A stretch of DNA of 64,000 nucleotides from Pictodentalium vernedei (GCA_031216915.1 CM062288.1:175377919-175441918); one strand, 5' to 3'. Shown: positions 22,650-35,634, counted from the stretch's first letter. Notes: generated by a model from the sequence alone, not told the origin. A program made the numbers and translations.

Positions 22650-24400
22650 GTAGGGAAAGAAGTAATAGGCCTTACATGTATCTTTCTTATTATGATAAAT
22701 TAGAAAGATACAACACCTTCCAAAAATTGAGCTTCATACATCCATGTACTCTATTAATATCCAATAATCCTTATACTAATAATTTTTAAAGTAAGCCAAT
22801 AATAAAGTAAGTCTAGAGAATAGAGACTCTTATACTCCTAAAAGTGTGTGAGAATTGCATAATCATGTCCGTTGACATATGCAATATTCAAAAGCTATAC
22901 TTTAAAAACTAAGACTTGAATGAATTTTATAAACTTAAACTTCTCACTAAACAACCATCCCAATAACAGCTCAGAATTACTAACTCCGGAGGAGGTATCC
23001 CCTTGTTTTCATAGTAAAAACAGGTGACCCAAGGGAACACCCTCCCCCCCCCCCCCTTTTTCTTGCCCTGGGTCAAATAGCCCAGAGCGAAGAGGGCAGC
23101 CGAACGGAGACACTGCCGAAACAGACAGCCTACCTAGCTATAGTAGCAACTGTTAAGTGAATGACATTCTGAGCAGTAGATAATAGACCTAACAATAGAG
23201 GCCTCCAGAAATGGACTCGATATTTCTGAGATAAAATTCATGAATGTGGATGTCTGAGCGCAATGAGCAGCCTTCAAAAATCTATAATAGCAACACTATT
23301 AATGTAAGCCCAAGAAGTAGAAGAACTCTTACTTCATGAGCCGAAATCTTAAGCACAACTGCTAAGCCAATGATATACCATAAGCAGTACGCTAGTTAAT
23401 AGAATCCATTAACAATAAAATGGAGCGTAACGTCCTTCTACTAGACATCAAAGACAGAAGAAGCTTACGCCCTTGTAATAAACAGATATCTGTTTATAAA
23501 CTGTACCCGGAAAGAGTAAAGGCCTATGCCCATACGAAGACGGAAGGACCTTAAAATAATAGGTTCCGGATAATAGGAGCCTAACTCTTATGCAACAATC
23601 CAACCTAAATAGTAACGGAAGTATTGATTCCGAAACTATGAAAGTGAAAATCATCCATTGATAGTGCATGAAACTCACTGACTCTACAGTAAAAGAGAAC
23701 CAACAGAATTACTGTCTAAAAGGTCAGAATTTGAAAACTACTGTTTCCAGAGGTTCAAATGATTACTTAGCTAAATAAGAACCGAAGTTAAAATCCGTAT
23801 AGGAATTTAATCTAAAGATTCTAAGTCTATTTATCAAAAAGTTACTAACTGACTTAGATAAAGAGACAAAAGACTCAATTGTAAACTATCGTAGAGTGCA
23901 TAGGTATGAGGAAACATAAACCTATAACCTAAATAACAACAGGCTGCAGTAGATCTTGTGAAACAAGTATACTAAAAAATAGCAATGAGTAGTATGGAGG
24001 GATCAACCATATGAACATAATGATCCCTACACCACGACGGAAGAGCCTCCACTTTAGTCGCATAGAATAGCGAAGAAGAGGATCTCCTATAGTAAGAAAT
24101 CGCGTCCAAAGCTCGTCCAGTACAGTGCTTACAATGCAATACGGACCACACAACGGAATACATGAAGGTTGCGACCTTGCTGGTTGTGATAAAGATGACA
24201 CGATTTACCCAGTGAAAAAAGATCCTCACATAGAGGAAGATTTCACGTTAAGATCCACAGTAGACAAGAGAGTAAATTACTCATGATCTCTGTGAAGATA
24301 GAGATGCTATCAACAGAAATGTATTGTGGTTGTTTATCTTAGCAATACCTGCTAAAACAACAGCGCCGGAGGATACGCGTATCCTATCATTCCGTCCTAT
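22650..24400 (-). pseudogene. DIRS-C tyrosine recombinase region (fossil)
   Basis: By position and by a short stretch around 23640-23680 this matches the recombinase region of DIRS-A (the segment reading VSELHALSIDSAFF there). It is heavily decayed. Confidence 0.5.
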
Positions 24401-24603
24401 AGATCAATAGAGCGTTAACAGTATTAGCTCAGAGATCTGGACAAGCCAACACATACGTCTGCAATTGATTAGCAAGCTGTGTCATAAATAAAACATCATT
24501 GGGCGCTCCCATAGATAGCAAATCTGATTGAATACTTGTTTGTTGAGAGTCCATTCTGACAGCAACAAGCGACCCGTAAGAAAACGGGAGTCCGATAAAA
24601 CAA

Positions 24604-25131
24604 TCAGACGACCCGGAATATGACGGACCAAAACTGAACTTGGTGTACTATAACCAACAGACGGATTCTTTCCATTAAATTGAATAACGGAAACGAAAGA
24701 GTGCCTCCCTGGTTCCGGAGATACGCCACTACTGTCGAATTAAAGGACAGGAATTTGGGCATGCGTTTCTGAATAATGTTCATGCAATGACATAAAGCAA
24801 GCCTAAAAAACATTATTCCGCGGAAGTTAAACTGATAGCTAAAAGACTGCGGAACCCAAAGACCCTGGCACTTCGAATCCGTAGGGATCAGTATATATCC
24901 CAATCTGTTTGACTGGCAACCGTCATAACAGCCACACTCGGGTCCGGCAACTGCGGGGGCACTCTCTGAGTCAACCACCGAATGTTTGCCCCAGTCTGAA
25001 TCTCTTGTAACACTAGATAGACAAGAGAATGTATAAATCAAGCAATTCATGGATTGCCGGAAAGTTGCCGTCGAAGAGAAGCTCCTCCGAGAACGAAGCG
25101 ACTCTGAGAGAGTTCTTAACCTACTATCCAC
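24604..25131 (-). pseudogene. DIRS-C RNase H region (fossil)
   Basis: The frame includes FNSTVVAYLRNQGGTLSFPL, which aligns with SDNSTVVAYIRNQGGTHSIP of the DIRS-A RNase H. The family call for the element rests partly on this match. Confidence 0.7.
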
Positions 25132-25559
25132 GCGTGGATGTAGCTAGGGCTGCATCACGTCTAACCAACTCCAATCAGCCACTGAAGGGCGGAGTTATAC
25201 GTGAACAAACTACTGCCCTCAAAAGAAATTACATTGAGAATAATATCCCGTAAATCTTTTCTTGAAGACGTAATGATAACGCCTCAGTAAGGCGGATTAC
25301 GTATAATAAAGCGTCTAAGTTAAGTCTACTATACATAATGTCGTTCCCAACATTGAAATTGGAAAAGACATAAACGGCGAAAAAGAATATATGCAGTCTT
25401 TAATAACACCGTCTAGACGCATATGAACTCTCGGTATGCCCTGCTCTGCCAAAATAAACTATATGTAAAAAAGATAAAATGGCAGAAATGAGCCACGCGG
25501 ACAAGAAACTAAACTATCATGCTTAGTAGCAGGCTTGTATATAAATAAATATATAGCGT

Positions 25560-27840
25560 CGAAAATTAAAACACATGTTGTAATGACAATATTGGACTGC
25601 GTCGGTAAGTCAGGGACAAAGTCCCTGTACCGATCGAAAATTCCGAGTCCAATGACGCTATAAGTCTCTTATCCAAGATCGCAGCAATGAAGTCCGAAAA
25701 ATAATCACTGGAAGAAATGCCAGAAGATATGAAAGGCATCTTCCGATACAACTAAAGGGAAAACTCGAAATCTTTCGAATCCCTTTCGCCATCCTGTCGG
25801 ACCCTATAAAGCGTTCGGTCGTCCATAGCTTGATGCAACCGCGGACCGCACCGACCCAGCGCCGTCGGATAATTCCTGATTCAACCGAGAAACCGTCAAT
25901 TGCTGGGATGCTGCGAAACAACTGTGCTAACTCGGATAGCACGTCCGTCACTGAGGCCTGAGGAGCAGCGGTCTTACGATGCATTGCCGCAGGAAGCTCC
26001 GAGATCGTTACCCCCGTGCATACTTCCAATATGCGAGCGAACGGAGTGTATAGGCCTCGTGTCCCTTGGCTACCGGATGGCGCGACCTATTCGCTGTGGA
26101 ATCACTGAATGCCGAAACTGATCGGATACTCGAGGTCACGTAGCCAATGTGCGGTCGTGTGCCCTGCTGTGAGGATGAGGAAGCATTAAAGACAGTCTCT
26201 CGGACTGTCAATATAACGGAGCGTCCCGAGCAACGGACATATGCTCCGAATGTAAAATATCTGAACCACAACATGCGGTCCCCTATGTTGTTGGCTTCCT
26301 CCGATCTGTCCTCAATCTGCCGTCACTGGGTGAGTACTAAAGTAATTAAAGTGCTCGCATCACCCAAATCTCCTTCCTAGACCGCAACGGACGAACCCAG
26401 CAGCCGAACCATTCGATGAATGTACGCTACACCGGGTGAGCTAGCGAATGTCACTCCGTAAGCGATAGACATATTCCATGAGCACTTACTGCCGCTAACT
26501 CTTCATTAACTATGACGACAGAGGCACACTTTTGAAAGACATCTCCATAACTCTTCGAACAAGAAACCAGAAATGCTTGGATAGCAAGCATAAAATAATA
26601 ATATATATAGCGTCGTTCAATAATTCAAAAGTTTGTGTGACATTATTGGACTATGTCGGAACTGAGGGACGATGTCCCTGAACCGAACCAAAAATTTCTA
26701 AGTCCACCGACGCTATCAGTTTCTTATCCGGCATCGCAGCATATGTTGTTCCGAAAGGAAAAGCTTGAAATCCACCGAATCCCTTTCGGTATCCCGTCGG
26801 ACCGGATGAAACTTTCGGACGTCCATACCCGCTTCCGCGGAGCGTCCCGACCCAGCATCGTCGGATAAAATATATGCGACAGATTCAGTTGATGCTGGGA
26901 TGCTGCGATAAACTGTGCTATTAAGGAAAGCACGTCCGTTCCCGAGGCCTGTGCAGTAGCGGACTTACGATGCATTGCCGCTGGAAGCTCCGTGTACGTT
27001 GACTCCCGCACACTTCCTATGCGAACGTCCGGAGTCTGCAGGCCTCGAGTCCCCGGCTACCGACCCAGCGCTGTCGGATAATTCTCGATCCGACACCGTT
27101 TCTGTCGGCTGCTGGGATGCTGCGATAAGCTGTGCTATGTGCACAAGAATGTCCGGCGTCGAGACCTGCGGAGGCGCAGTCTATCGCTGCTTCGCCGAGG
27201 GCAGCTCCGCATCAGATGGCTCCCGCATACTTTTCCTATGCGAACGTCCGGAGTCCATCGGTCTCGAATCCCTGGCTGCCGGATGGTGTGACCTGGTCGC
27301 CGAAGAATCCTTGATCGGCGAAGCTGGTAATATATCGGCGGTCACGCAGCCAAGGTGCGGTCGTGTGCGCTGACGAGAAGAGGAAGCCTCAGCAGTCACA
27401 GCGGACTGCCTATACAACGGAGCGTCCCGAGCGACGGACGTATGCTCCGCTAACGACACATTTGTACCACAACATCTGGGGCCAGATGTTGTTGAACGAG
27501 AGAGGGGCCTCTCTCGCTTGCCGTCCGGATGGACCGGAACGAGCTATGAACCGGACTAAAAGGCTTCCTCCGTTCTCCCTCCGATCCGCCGTCACTGGGT
27601 GTGCATTAAGTTAATTTTATAGTGCTCGCATCACCCCAAAATTCCTTCTAGACCGCAACGGACGAACCCGGCTGCCGAACCATTCGGTGAATGGACGCTA
27701 CACCGGGCGAGCTAGCGGACGTCAAAGGCCGTCGAACCTACTAGGGTCCTCTTAGGCAATTGGCGTATTACATGAGCACTTTTCCGCTAGCCCTTCATTA
27801 ATTGTGACGACGGAGGCACACTGTTGGAAGACATCACAGA
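25560..27840 (-). pseudogene. DIRS-C Gag-like region with internal duplication (fossil)
   Basis: This is a GC-richer block than its surroundings. Two versions of a ~1.1-1.2-kb segment follow each other (about 25570-26560 and 26650-27840). Each contains TGCTGGGATGCTGCG, CTTACGATGCATTGCCGC and ACCGCAACGGACGAACCC. The second version carries a further ~210-bp tandem copy (26848-27060, 27061-27295). The position 5' of RT and RNase H suggests Gag. Confidence 0.5.
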
Positions 27841-28969
27841 TACATCACCCTAATCTTGATCGTCTGAAATAGAAATTGATAAAGTAGAGTGACCCTGCGG
27901 GGAAAGGACCGGAGTGTCCAAATCCCCAACAACATACCGTGACATACGCTTCCCATATTGTCATCGAAATCATACGATACAGAACAGGAGTTAATGCGAG
28001 TACACTGACCACATATAGAATGATAATAAGGTCAGAGGAAGACTTCCTCTTAAAACAATTGATCAATATCCTTTCAATGTGAAAAGAAAACAAGTCCTGG
28101 TACTCGCACTAACCCCTGGCAATCAAAATACATAATAATAATATGATCCATTAATATAGAAAAAATAATTGAAATCAAAATATTTTGAAAAAATATTTTT
28201 TCAGAACAGCCCAAGTTTCTGAAAAGTAACGTTGAGCCCCAATGGATCCCAAGCCTAAGTGTGGACAAAAATTTTAAAAATATTTTAAACAATTTATTCA
28301 ACACTTACGAACAATAATAATGTATCTAGTTATGATTAAAATAACATAAAGATATTATTATTTAGAAATCCCCCCCTCACACAGAGGGCTGTTGTAAATG
28401 TAAACAATGAGTGTAAAAACACTAAAATAAGACTCCAGGCACCCAGGCCCGAAATCAGTTATCAAAAATACACCATCTGATGCAAAACAGAGACTTCCAG
28501 GGAAGAAACTGCAGAACATCAGATGGTAGATGCAGAACACAACGCCTAACCACCCGTAGGTGAAGACGTAAACATGGGGAAAGAACAGAATTCATTCTGT
28601 TATTCAGCTAAAACTCCCAAGAAATTTTAGTAATAATAATTACAGAAATTATGCCAAAGCATGGAGAATAGCAAGGGGGAACTTAAAGGACAGGGAGAGA
28701 GGAAAAACACTTGAAAAAACAGTGTAACTAAATAATCAGAATGACAACAAAATGGCTGCTGCCTTGAAAATAGGTAACTTAACATAATTTCATTAAAAAA
28801 TTTTAAGTTACAGCCCTGATAATATTCTGTCACACATTCTTTTCCTCTCCTCCTTTTCTATCCTCCTTAGAATCACCATTTCACTAATATTTATGTGTCT
28901 GGCATCATTTAAACTGAGATTTAAAAGCACAAAGATCAGTCAGATGTTAACTGATGAAGGGCCAAACTT

Positions 28970-29170
28970 AGAATGATAAATGGCGCCAATTTCGGAACGT
29001 CCTTGACACTGCGCATGCGCAGTAGGGGCGAAGTGTGGAGGGCCTCTCAGGACATGTTTTCTTTAGTTTTAGATGCAAATTTTGGGGATTGGGGGGCAAA
29101 ATTTGTGTTTGGCCCTATATTTTAAGAGTTAGCACCAGCTATGTCTGGGTCATTGGTACAGTATAAAAAT
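28970..29170. repeat. DIRS-C right ITR with outer end
   Basis: 28970-29158 is the inverse of the left ITR. The outer end is CAGTATAAAAAT (29159-29170). An NRF-1-type TGCGCATGCGCA is at 29010-29021. Confidence 0.85.
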
Positions 29171-29577
29171 ATAGAAATTTCGGGCGGGGCCAAAAATTTT
29201 GCCCCTCCCATAACGACGCCAAGTATAGCCCCACAAACTTCTCTTGAACAAATCTGAGTCTACACCTCAAAAGGAAGCTGCACACCAAATATCAAGTCTC
29301 TGCTACTGCTGGTTCATGAGAAGAAGATTTTTTAAGATTTCAGCTCACTTTTTGGGTGTGGCCCTACCCACGGGCGGGGCAACTTGATTTGAACAAAATC
29401 AAATTGCGATGTCATAACAAACTATTATCTCAAATATCAATTAAATTGGTTCAGCGGTTTGGGAGGAGAAGACGCAAACACCATGTTCACGGACGACGGA
29501 CGACGGACGCCAGACGACGGACGACGGACGGTGAGTGATCACTATAGCTCTCCTGACTGAAAGTCAGGTGAGCTAAA
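29171..29577 (+). mobile_element. Pearl/HINE-like element E12, right part with tail
   Basis: It resumes at ATAGAAATTTCGGGCGGGGC, matching the continuous E8 sequence near 8295. The tail has ACGGACGACGGACG repeats (29490-29530) and the hairpin CTGACTGAAAGTCAGGTGAG, then CTAAAAAA (29553-29577). Confidence 0.7.
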
Positions 29578-30349
29578 AAAGTGATTCCCAAGAAATGATG
29601 CCAAAGTTTGGAATTGTCAACAGAGGAAAATGAATTTATTACACACCTATTAATGTAAAACATGCGATTTCCACTGTTATGCATGTACAATAAAAGTAAA
29701 GTTGTATTGCAGATGTGGTGATACCAAACATGTTCGATTTTCTTTCCAACGTAAACAGAGAAGGAACCCGTCTAAATAAATAATGTCATCGTTGGTCGAA
29801 TGCACCAGAGTCGAGATGGCTTGGAAATTCCAAGTTCCTCATTTAGATTTGTTTACCCGGGATATTTAAACAATCAGATTTGAGTCCAAAATCTACAAAA
29901 TAAAAATAACATTCTGACTGCTTGTTCCTTGACAAATACTTTCCACAACTATTTATTATTTATTTATTGGTGTTTAAGGTCACATATTTTTGCACAATGG
30001 CTAATCATCACATGAGTATCAACTCAAGAGCAGGGGTGAGCGTTAAAGAGCCATGTTGCCCATTTTAGAGAGGGTTTGTACTTCCCAAGCATTGGTGACT
30101 GTGTCCCATTTGACCAGTAAAACAGAGCCTGTTTACCGCAGTGAACAGGCACTGCTTCACTTTCCGGGGTTCCCGCGGGGAACTTTCCACAACTGGTCAT
30201 ATTGATATAATGATGGAGTGTGCTAAACTTATTAGCTATTTATAATAAAGATTTGGCTGTGTTATTCCCTGCAGTTTCGTCAATATTTGAAGTTCAATCA
30301 TCATGACCGTGACACTGATCGGCATCAATTGGTTTCGACAAACTGAATG
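29578..30349. other. No gene seen
   Basis: AT-rich sequence with dispersed-repeat fragments: TTTATTGGTGTTTAAGGTCA near 29967 and GTAAAACAGAGCCTGTTTAC near 30117, each with a relative elsewhere in the window. Confidence 0.35.
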
Positions 30350-30560
30350 CTGTAATTGTTTACTACAGGCTTGTACTACAGTGGAAGAACCTAACTCGGA
30401 TAAAATACTCACTATTTTAATCTTTCCCAAGAGATTTGGGAAAAGAAAAGCGGTGTAAAAACATCACGAAAAAATAAGCCAAAACTGGTTCGTACAAATC
30501 CACGACTACCGTAAAACAGTGCGCAGTGCGTCAATTCGTCATTCTTTTGATTCTGACAAC
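30350..30560. repeat. DIRS-B left ITR
   Basis: The inverse of about 35635-35866. Shared words include CTTTCCCAAGAGATTTGGG, itself a short palindrome, and AAATCCACGACTACCG. Confidence 0.75.
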
Positions 30561-30633
30561 ACATGAGTTATGTGATCAGCGGTGAGGAAGGATTCTTACC
30601 CGGATAAGAAGACGAGAGGGCCTCCATGTAAAC

Positions 30634-30720
30634 AACTGCGGTAGGTATAATAAGAAAGGAAATTTACTATAAAATTTATATTTCTTATCAACCTACCTCA
30701 ATTGTTTACTACAGGCTGAA
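30634..30720. repeat. DIRS-B internal complementary region
   Basis: The right half (TTTCTTATCAACCTACCTCA, then ATTGTTTACTACAGGCT) is the inverse of the element's right outer end at about 35848-35882. Confidence 0.65.
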
Positions 30721-30729
30721 TAGACAAAA

Positions 30730-31795
30730 GGATGGAGGGAATCACATAACCAACCCATACATAACTCAATAGCACTGGAACCATGGACAGAGGAAGAGAT
30801 CCCTAGGCCTATCAAGCCATAGCATCACAAACATTAGAAAAGACAATGAAAGATGAGGCGTATGGTGAATTGTGACGCACAGACAGAAAGGGCAGTAACA
30901 GCACAGAGCTGAAACTGACCCTGAAAAAAGCTGAAAGGCTGGGACAGACAACAGCCTGAGCCGAAGAAAGAGGGCCCCCAAGGACCAAGGTCCTCTATCG
31001 GCTCCTGCAACTGTCGCAGATAAAAGGAGACTGTAGCATTTCTCCAGTAGAATGCCAGTATAACATCCGTCATCCGACAACATGACAGAGTTATAAAAAG
31101 AGGAAGACAATGCATGCACCTTGTGGCAGAAAAAACAATTGGTAATACAATCACCAGTAGCTAGACGAGCGGAAGCTGCACGAATAGCAAGACAAATCCA
31201 TCGAGAAATGGATGCAGGAGAGATCTGGCATGTGAGAAAACGCATATTCATCCAGGATAAAGGTGCGAATGCCCCCCACCTCCAAGCAGAGCAGCGAACA
31301 AGAAAGTGACTATCTTGGAGTAAACTGCAAAGTCCTAGGCCTTTTCAAGGAAAAGAGCTGAACAAGCTTGGAGAGGCAAGGATGAGTGTCGAAACAATGC
31401 GGTACCACATTGTGACATATGAAAAAAGGTCTCCGAAGCATGGACTTGTACCCATTGCTGGAGACCCCCAGAAACAAACATAAACCAGAAACTCCGCAAG
31501 CGGTGTGACCGAAGGAGTGACAGAAGCAACAGAGTGATCACACACCATCGACAGAAGAACCTTCCACTTAGCCACAGAGGCTAAACTAGTGGAGTGAGTG
31601 CCTCCTTGAAGAAGTAAAGCAACTCCACTGCGTGTCTCGAAAAACTATGGAGGAGGAGACAGGACCTGATAAAAGACATGTGCGAAGGCACAATGAAGTC
31701 GTGTCAACTTGAAACCTTTGGCAAAGAAAGTCGCGATGTAGAGGGAGACATGCCAGAACTGCCGCTAACAGAGCGCGGAGCAGAGTGATCCACAC
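30730..31795 (-). pseudogene. DIRS-B tyrosine recombinase region (fossil)
   Basis: Segments such as SRWICLAIRAASARLATGD (within 30766-31251) align with PRWICLAIKLAYSRLSASD in the DIRS-A recombinase. Confidence 0.7.
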
Positions 31796-31841
31796 ACAGC
31801 AAGGCGACGAGTGTGATCGAAAGGATTCGACGACTGCAGGT

Positions 31842-32560
31842 TCATATCTGGGAGAGAACCTGAGGCGGAATCGGAACTGTCAGGAAGGCGTAGCCGACAA
31901 GACCGTCCCAAAGGAGGGCCAGAGTGTCCACGGCGAAAGCCTCTGGACACAGGGACATGAAAGTGTCCACCTGATGGTTCCAACGAGTCGCAAAGAGACC
32001 CGCCATGTGGAGCATCCACTCGGTGGAAAAGAACCTGCCCCGTCGGGACAGGGAGTCAGCTAGGACATTCAGACGACCAGAAATGTGACGAACAACCACC
32101 CCGGCGTTGACCTGAGCGAGCAGTAGAAGATCCCGAGCCAATTCGTACATTGCAACCGAGTGCGTGCCACCCTGGTCCTGAATTTTAGTAACCACTGTCG
32201 AATTGTCGAACAACAGAAGGACCTAACGATTCAACAGGTGAGGGATCCACTGCCTGAAACTCAGAAGAGCAAGAAGTGGAGATGCCTGATCCTGGTCCCA
32301 CATCCCATGAAGGAAAAGACCTAGAGGATCCAACGTCGCACCCAATCCAAGATCGCTGACATCTGCTGTCAGAACGCGATCGGACGTGGGTAAGTCCAAC
32401 AGGACACCCTGCGTGATCCACTTTACATTCGTCCAGTGGAGAAGGTGAGGATAAGAGAATCTGGTAACTGAAGCACCAGATCCAGAGAATCGACATTCGG
32501 CCTACAACGACTGAGCAGAAAGTGTTGGAGAGGTCTGACACGCAGCCGACCTAGAGGAAT
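31842..32560 (-). pseudogene. DIRS-B RNase H region (fossil)
   Basis: FDNSTVVTKIQDQGGTHSVA followed by ARDLLLLAQVNAGVVVRHIS matches the RNase H of DIRS-A. Confidence 0.75.
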
Positions 32561-33501
32561 GAGATCTGTCACCGAACCGCAGAGACCGATCAGCCAGAGA
32601 ATACTCCGTGCCGTCGCGGATGTCGACTGGGACAGAGTCAGAGCGAAAGCTGAAAGAATCACAGCCTTGGCCTGGGGAACCGTCACCAAATTGAATTGGG
32701 TGCAGAAAGCCATCCCCAGATGACAAAACGACTGAGAATGGACCAGGTCTGACCTCTCCTCATTGACTCTGAATCCTAGCGACATGAGCAAGCTCAACAG
32801 AGTGGCGACATCCGACTCCAGTAAGGCAGCATTGGAATGCCTCTGGAGGATATTGTCCAGATATGCTGAAGTAGTCACCCTGGACTGTGTGCGATGGAAA
32901 GCTATCACATGCGACATCAGTTTGGTGAAGGCCCAAGGAGCTTGAACTGGTAAACTCGCCCCAGAAAAGCGAACCTGAGATACTTCCGTGACGCCCGATG
33001 AATCGGAACGTGAAAGTAAGCGTCTCGCAGGTCGAAGCTGGAAGCGAAATCTCCCTGGTGAATTGAACGGCGAACCGACCTGAAAGACTCCATGCTGAAC
33101 TTGGGAGCAATGATAGACTGGTTCAGGATACTCAGATCGATAACCGGTCAGTCGGCCATCCTTCTTCGGCACCAAGAACAGGCGGGAATAGAACCCCACT
33201 GACTGAATTTCTTGACGACCTCGATCGCCCCCTTTGTCAGGAGATTGTCGATCTCCGTGGACAAAAGTTCCCGACGTAAAACGTCTGAAGGAACTGTGGA
33301 TGGAAGAGCCACCCTGGACAGAGTGGGGTGCCTTCGGAAGGATATTTGCAGCCCGGACCGAACAACATCTAACACCCAAGGATTGGATGTGATGGTGGCC
33401 CAACAGTCTGCAAACTCTGCTATCCTTCCTCCAACCTGGGACGAGTCGAGGTGAGGACCTTCATTTCGAGCCCTGACGAGGCCCGCGAGAGGAGAAACCA
33501 C
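32423..33501 (-). pseudogene. DIRS-B reverse transcriptase region (fossil)
   Basis: KLMSHVIAFHRTQ, SAYLDNILQRH and LIGLCGSVTDLIPLGR align with the DIRS-A RT, including the area of the YLDD active-site motif. Confidence 0.8.
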
Positions 33502-33505
33502 CTCC

Positions 33506-35216
33506 TCAACTGAATGAAGAATCCTGATACTTCCCTCTAGTCTGCCGACGCTTACCCTTACTCCTTGAGTAAGAAGTAGAAGCGGTGGCAGATGGATCAG
33601 CCTTTTGCTTCACAGAGGAAGCAGAAGGGTACTTGTTAGGCTGGGAACGGCCCCTGCCTCCCCTAGAAGGCTGATCAAGCTGAAGAAACAGCAGCTGATC
33701 TTTGGAATGACGTAGGACGTCATCCCGGACCGTCGACACAGAACCATGGAAAAGTTGCGGACCTGCCAAAGAAGCAGATCGAAGAGTAGTGTGCTGCTCC
33801 TCAGGAAGGGATCGGCCTGTGTCCAGCACAGAGTCCCTTCGAACTAATTCCAGATTAGCCGTGTTACAGGCATGCGTGTGAGTAAGATGCATGAGTGCCT
33901 TGAACAGCACACACAAAGGAGCCTGTACCTCGTAAAAACTTATCTGGAGGCAGATAAGTAGCTAAAGCTGAGACGACGTGATCTGAGAGAGAAAGTATAC
34001 CAAGCATCTCTCTCGATAAGCCCAACGTGGACTCTAGAGTCATCATCAGAATGACGGCAGGCTTGGGGTTGGAAAGCCCGAGGGAATTGGAGTCTTGATC
34101 CAAAACCATCAAAGTCTGGCAGACTGACAGATTGGCGGAATCGTAGTAACGATAACACGCCAGAGGCAAAAAAGTGTCAACCCTGGTGAAGAACGTCTAC
34201 ACTCCCAGACACCGCAGCAGACCACTGCAGGTATAAAACTACTGAGCTCAACGGCTGAGAGGACACAGTAGGGGGTTCAGTCGGCAGCCACTACCGACTT
34301 CGCCGAGTTGAAGTTGGGGAAGGCTGAGGCCGATACCCCACAACCACACTACAGACATCCCTGCAGACCTTGCAGGGATAAGCCGAGGCCGGCTAAAAAC
34401 GGTGCCCAATGACGTTGTAGACGGAACAGCAGTAACAGCAGATACGACGGGAGCTGCTGGAATTGGCGGAAAAGTGGAGAGAGCCACCTAGCTCGGCCTC
34501 CAAAGGAGGAGTCACAACCCTAGTGACAGCCTCAGATGTCGACTGGAGAGGGCGCATAGTCCCGGAACCAGGAATCTCTTCACCAGAAATCCAAAAGCTC
34601 CCGCAGTATCCACCATGGTAAAAAACTGCACATTCCCCACGGAAGGGGAATAACTCTCACCAGACATGGTCGAGTCGGGAAGCCCCGAAATGACAGCATT
34701 CCCCAATCCCCCCCACCCCCTCTGGTGCGGGAGGAGCTGCACATCCCCCATGGAGGGGGAGCAATTCTCACCAGACGTGGTCAAGTCGGGCAGCCCCGAA
34801 ACGACAGCGTTCCCCCCCCCCCCCCCAGGAGCGGGAGGAGCTGCACATCCCCCATGGAGGGGGTAAAACTCAAACCAGACGTGGTCGAGTCGGGGGGGGG
34901 GGGGGGAATTCTCACCAGACATGGTCGAGTCGGGCGGCCCCAGAACGACAGCATTCCCCACCCCCTGTGGGAGCGGGAGGAGCTGAACATCCCCCACGGA
35001 GGGGGTAAACTCACACCAGACGTGGTCGAGACGGGAGGCTCCCGAAATGACAGCATTCCACACCACCCACGGGTGGGAAGAAACGGCCATGAGAACGCAC
35101 CAAGGCGAGGGCAAAAGGAATTGCCCTAAAGGAACCAAACTGGAAATAACAGAGGTGAGAGCAGTAGAAGAAAAAGGTGAACTCAACAGAAACAGAAAGT
35201 AGAAGAACACCCTCAA
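33506..35216 (-). pseudogene. DIRS-B Gag-like region (fossil) with coding minisatellite
   Basis: HLTHTHACNTANLELVRRDS in 33506-33916 matches NLTHAHACNTANLELACQDA of DIRS-A Gag. The upstream part (about 34640-35080) is a tandem array of ~105-bp units. Confidence 0.7.
34640..35080. repeat. ~105-bp minisatellite inside DIRS-B Gag
   Basis: CACCAGACRTGGTCGAGTCG-like words recur near 34659, 34769, 34874, 34913 and 35015. Each unit also has GCGGGAGGAGCTGCACATCC-like text and C or G homopolymer runs (34809-34827, 34893-34907). Confidence 0.75.
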
Positions 35217-35634
35217 CTACGAGAGAAGGTGGCAGAAGAAAAACGGTGGGTACACGACAGAACCCCGACGGTTGACAGGGACCGAAAAAACAGAAATTCA
35301 GCTCTCAACAGAGTGAAGAAATCCTGTCCAGACAGTCCCTGATTGACACCAAACTCCAATAACAATTAAATTCATCAACCGAAAAATTCATTATTGAAAC
35401 GCGTTCACACGATGTCGAAAACAAAACATTCGCAAAAACGGAATAGTAAATAATATACAATGAGAATGTGGTTGAAAATATTAACGAGAATATATAAAAC
35501 ACAGTCCTGTTATTATACGATCTTCAGATCCATAATTCCAGTCACAGGAAAACCATTATCGGCGAGTTAAAATATCACTGTTACCGAGCAAAATGGCACA
35601 CATCCACCACATGGACGGATAATCAAAAGAATGA

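Larger units (their letters stand above)
22181..29170 (-). mobile_element. DIRS-C: DIRS-type tyrosine-recombinase retroelement fossil
   Basis: Inverted terminal repeats (22219-22407 and 28970-29158), unique outer ends and an internal complementary region (22483-22570) that copies both outer ends define a DIRS1-like element read on the minus strand. Interior segments resemble DIRS tyrosine recombinase, RNase H and Gag parts. The coding part is broken many times over (well beyond ten breaks), while the two ITR segments look identical. The target is E12, an uninterrupted relative of which is E8, and no target-site duplication is seen, as expected for recombinase integration. Confidence 0.8.

Noticed and set aside
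22181-29170. Maverick/Polinton or LTR retrovirus for the 7-kb element
   Set aside because: The ICR, inverted rather than direct terminal repeats, and DIRS-like RNase H and recombinase text point to DIRS; there is no envelope-like or polymerase B text.
34512-35216. 234-codon frame that looks like a host proline-rich protein
   Set aside because: It lies in the DIRS-B Gag minisatellite and is part of that fossil.
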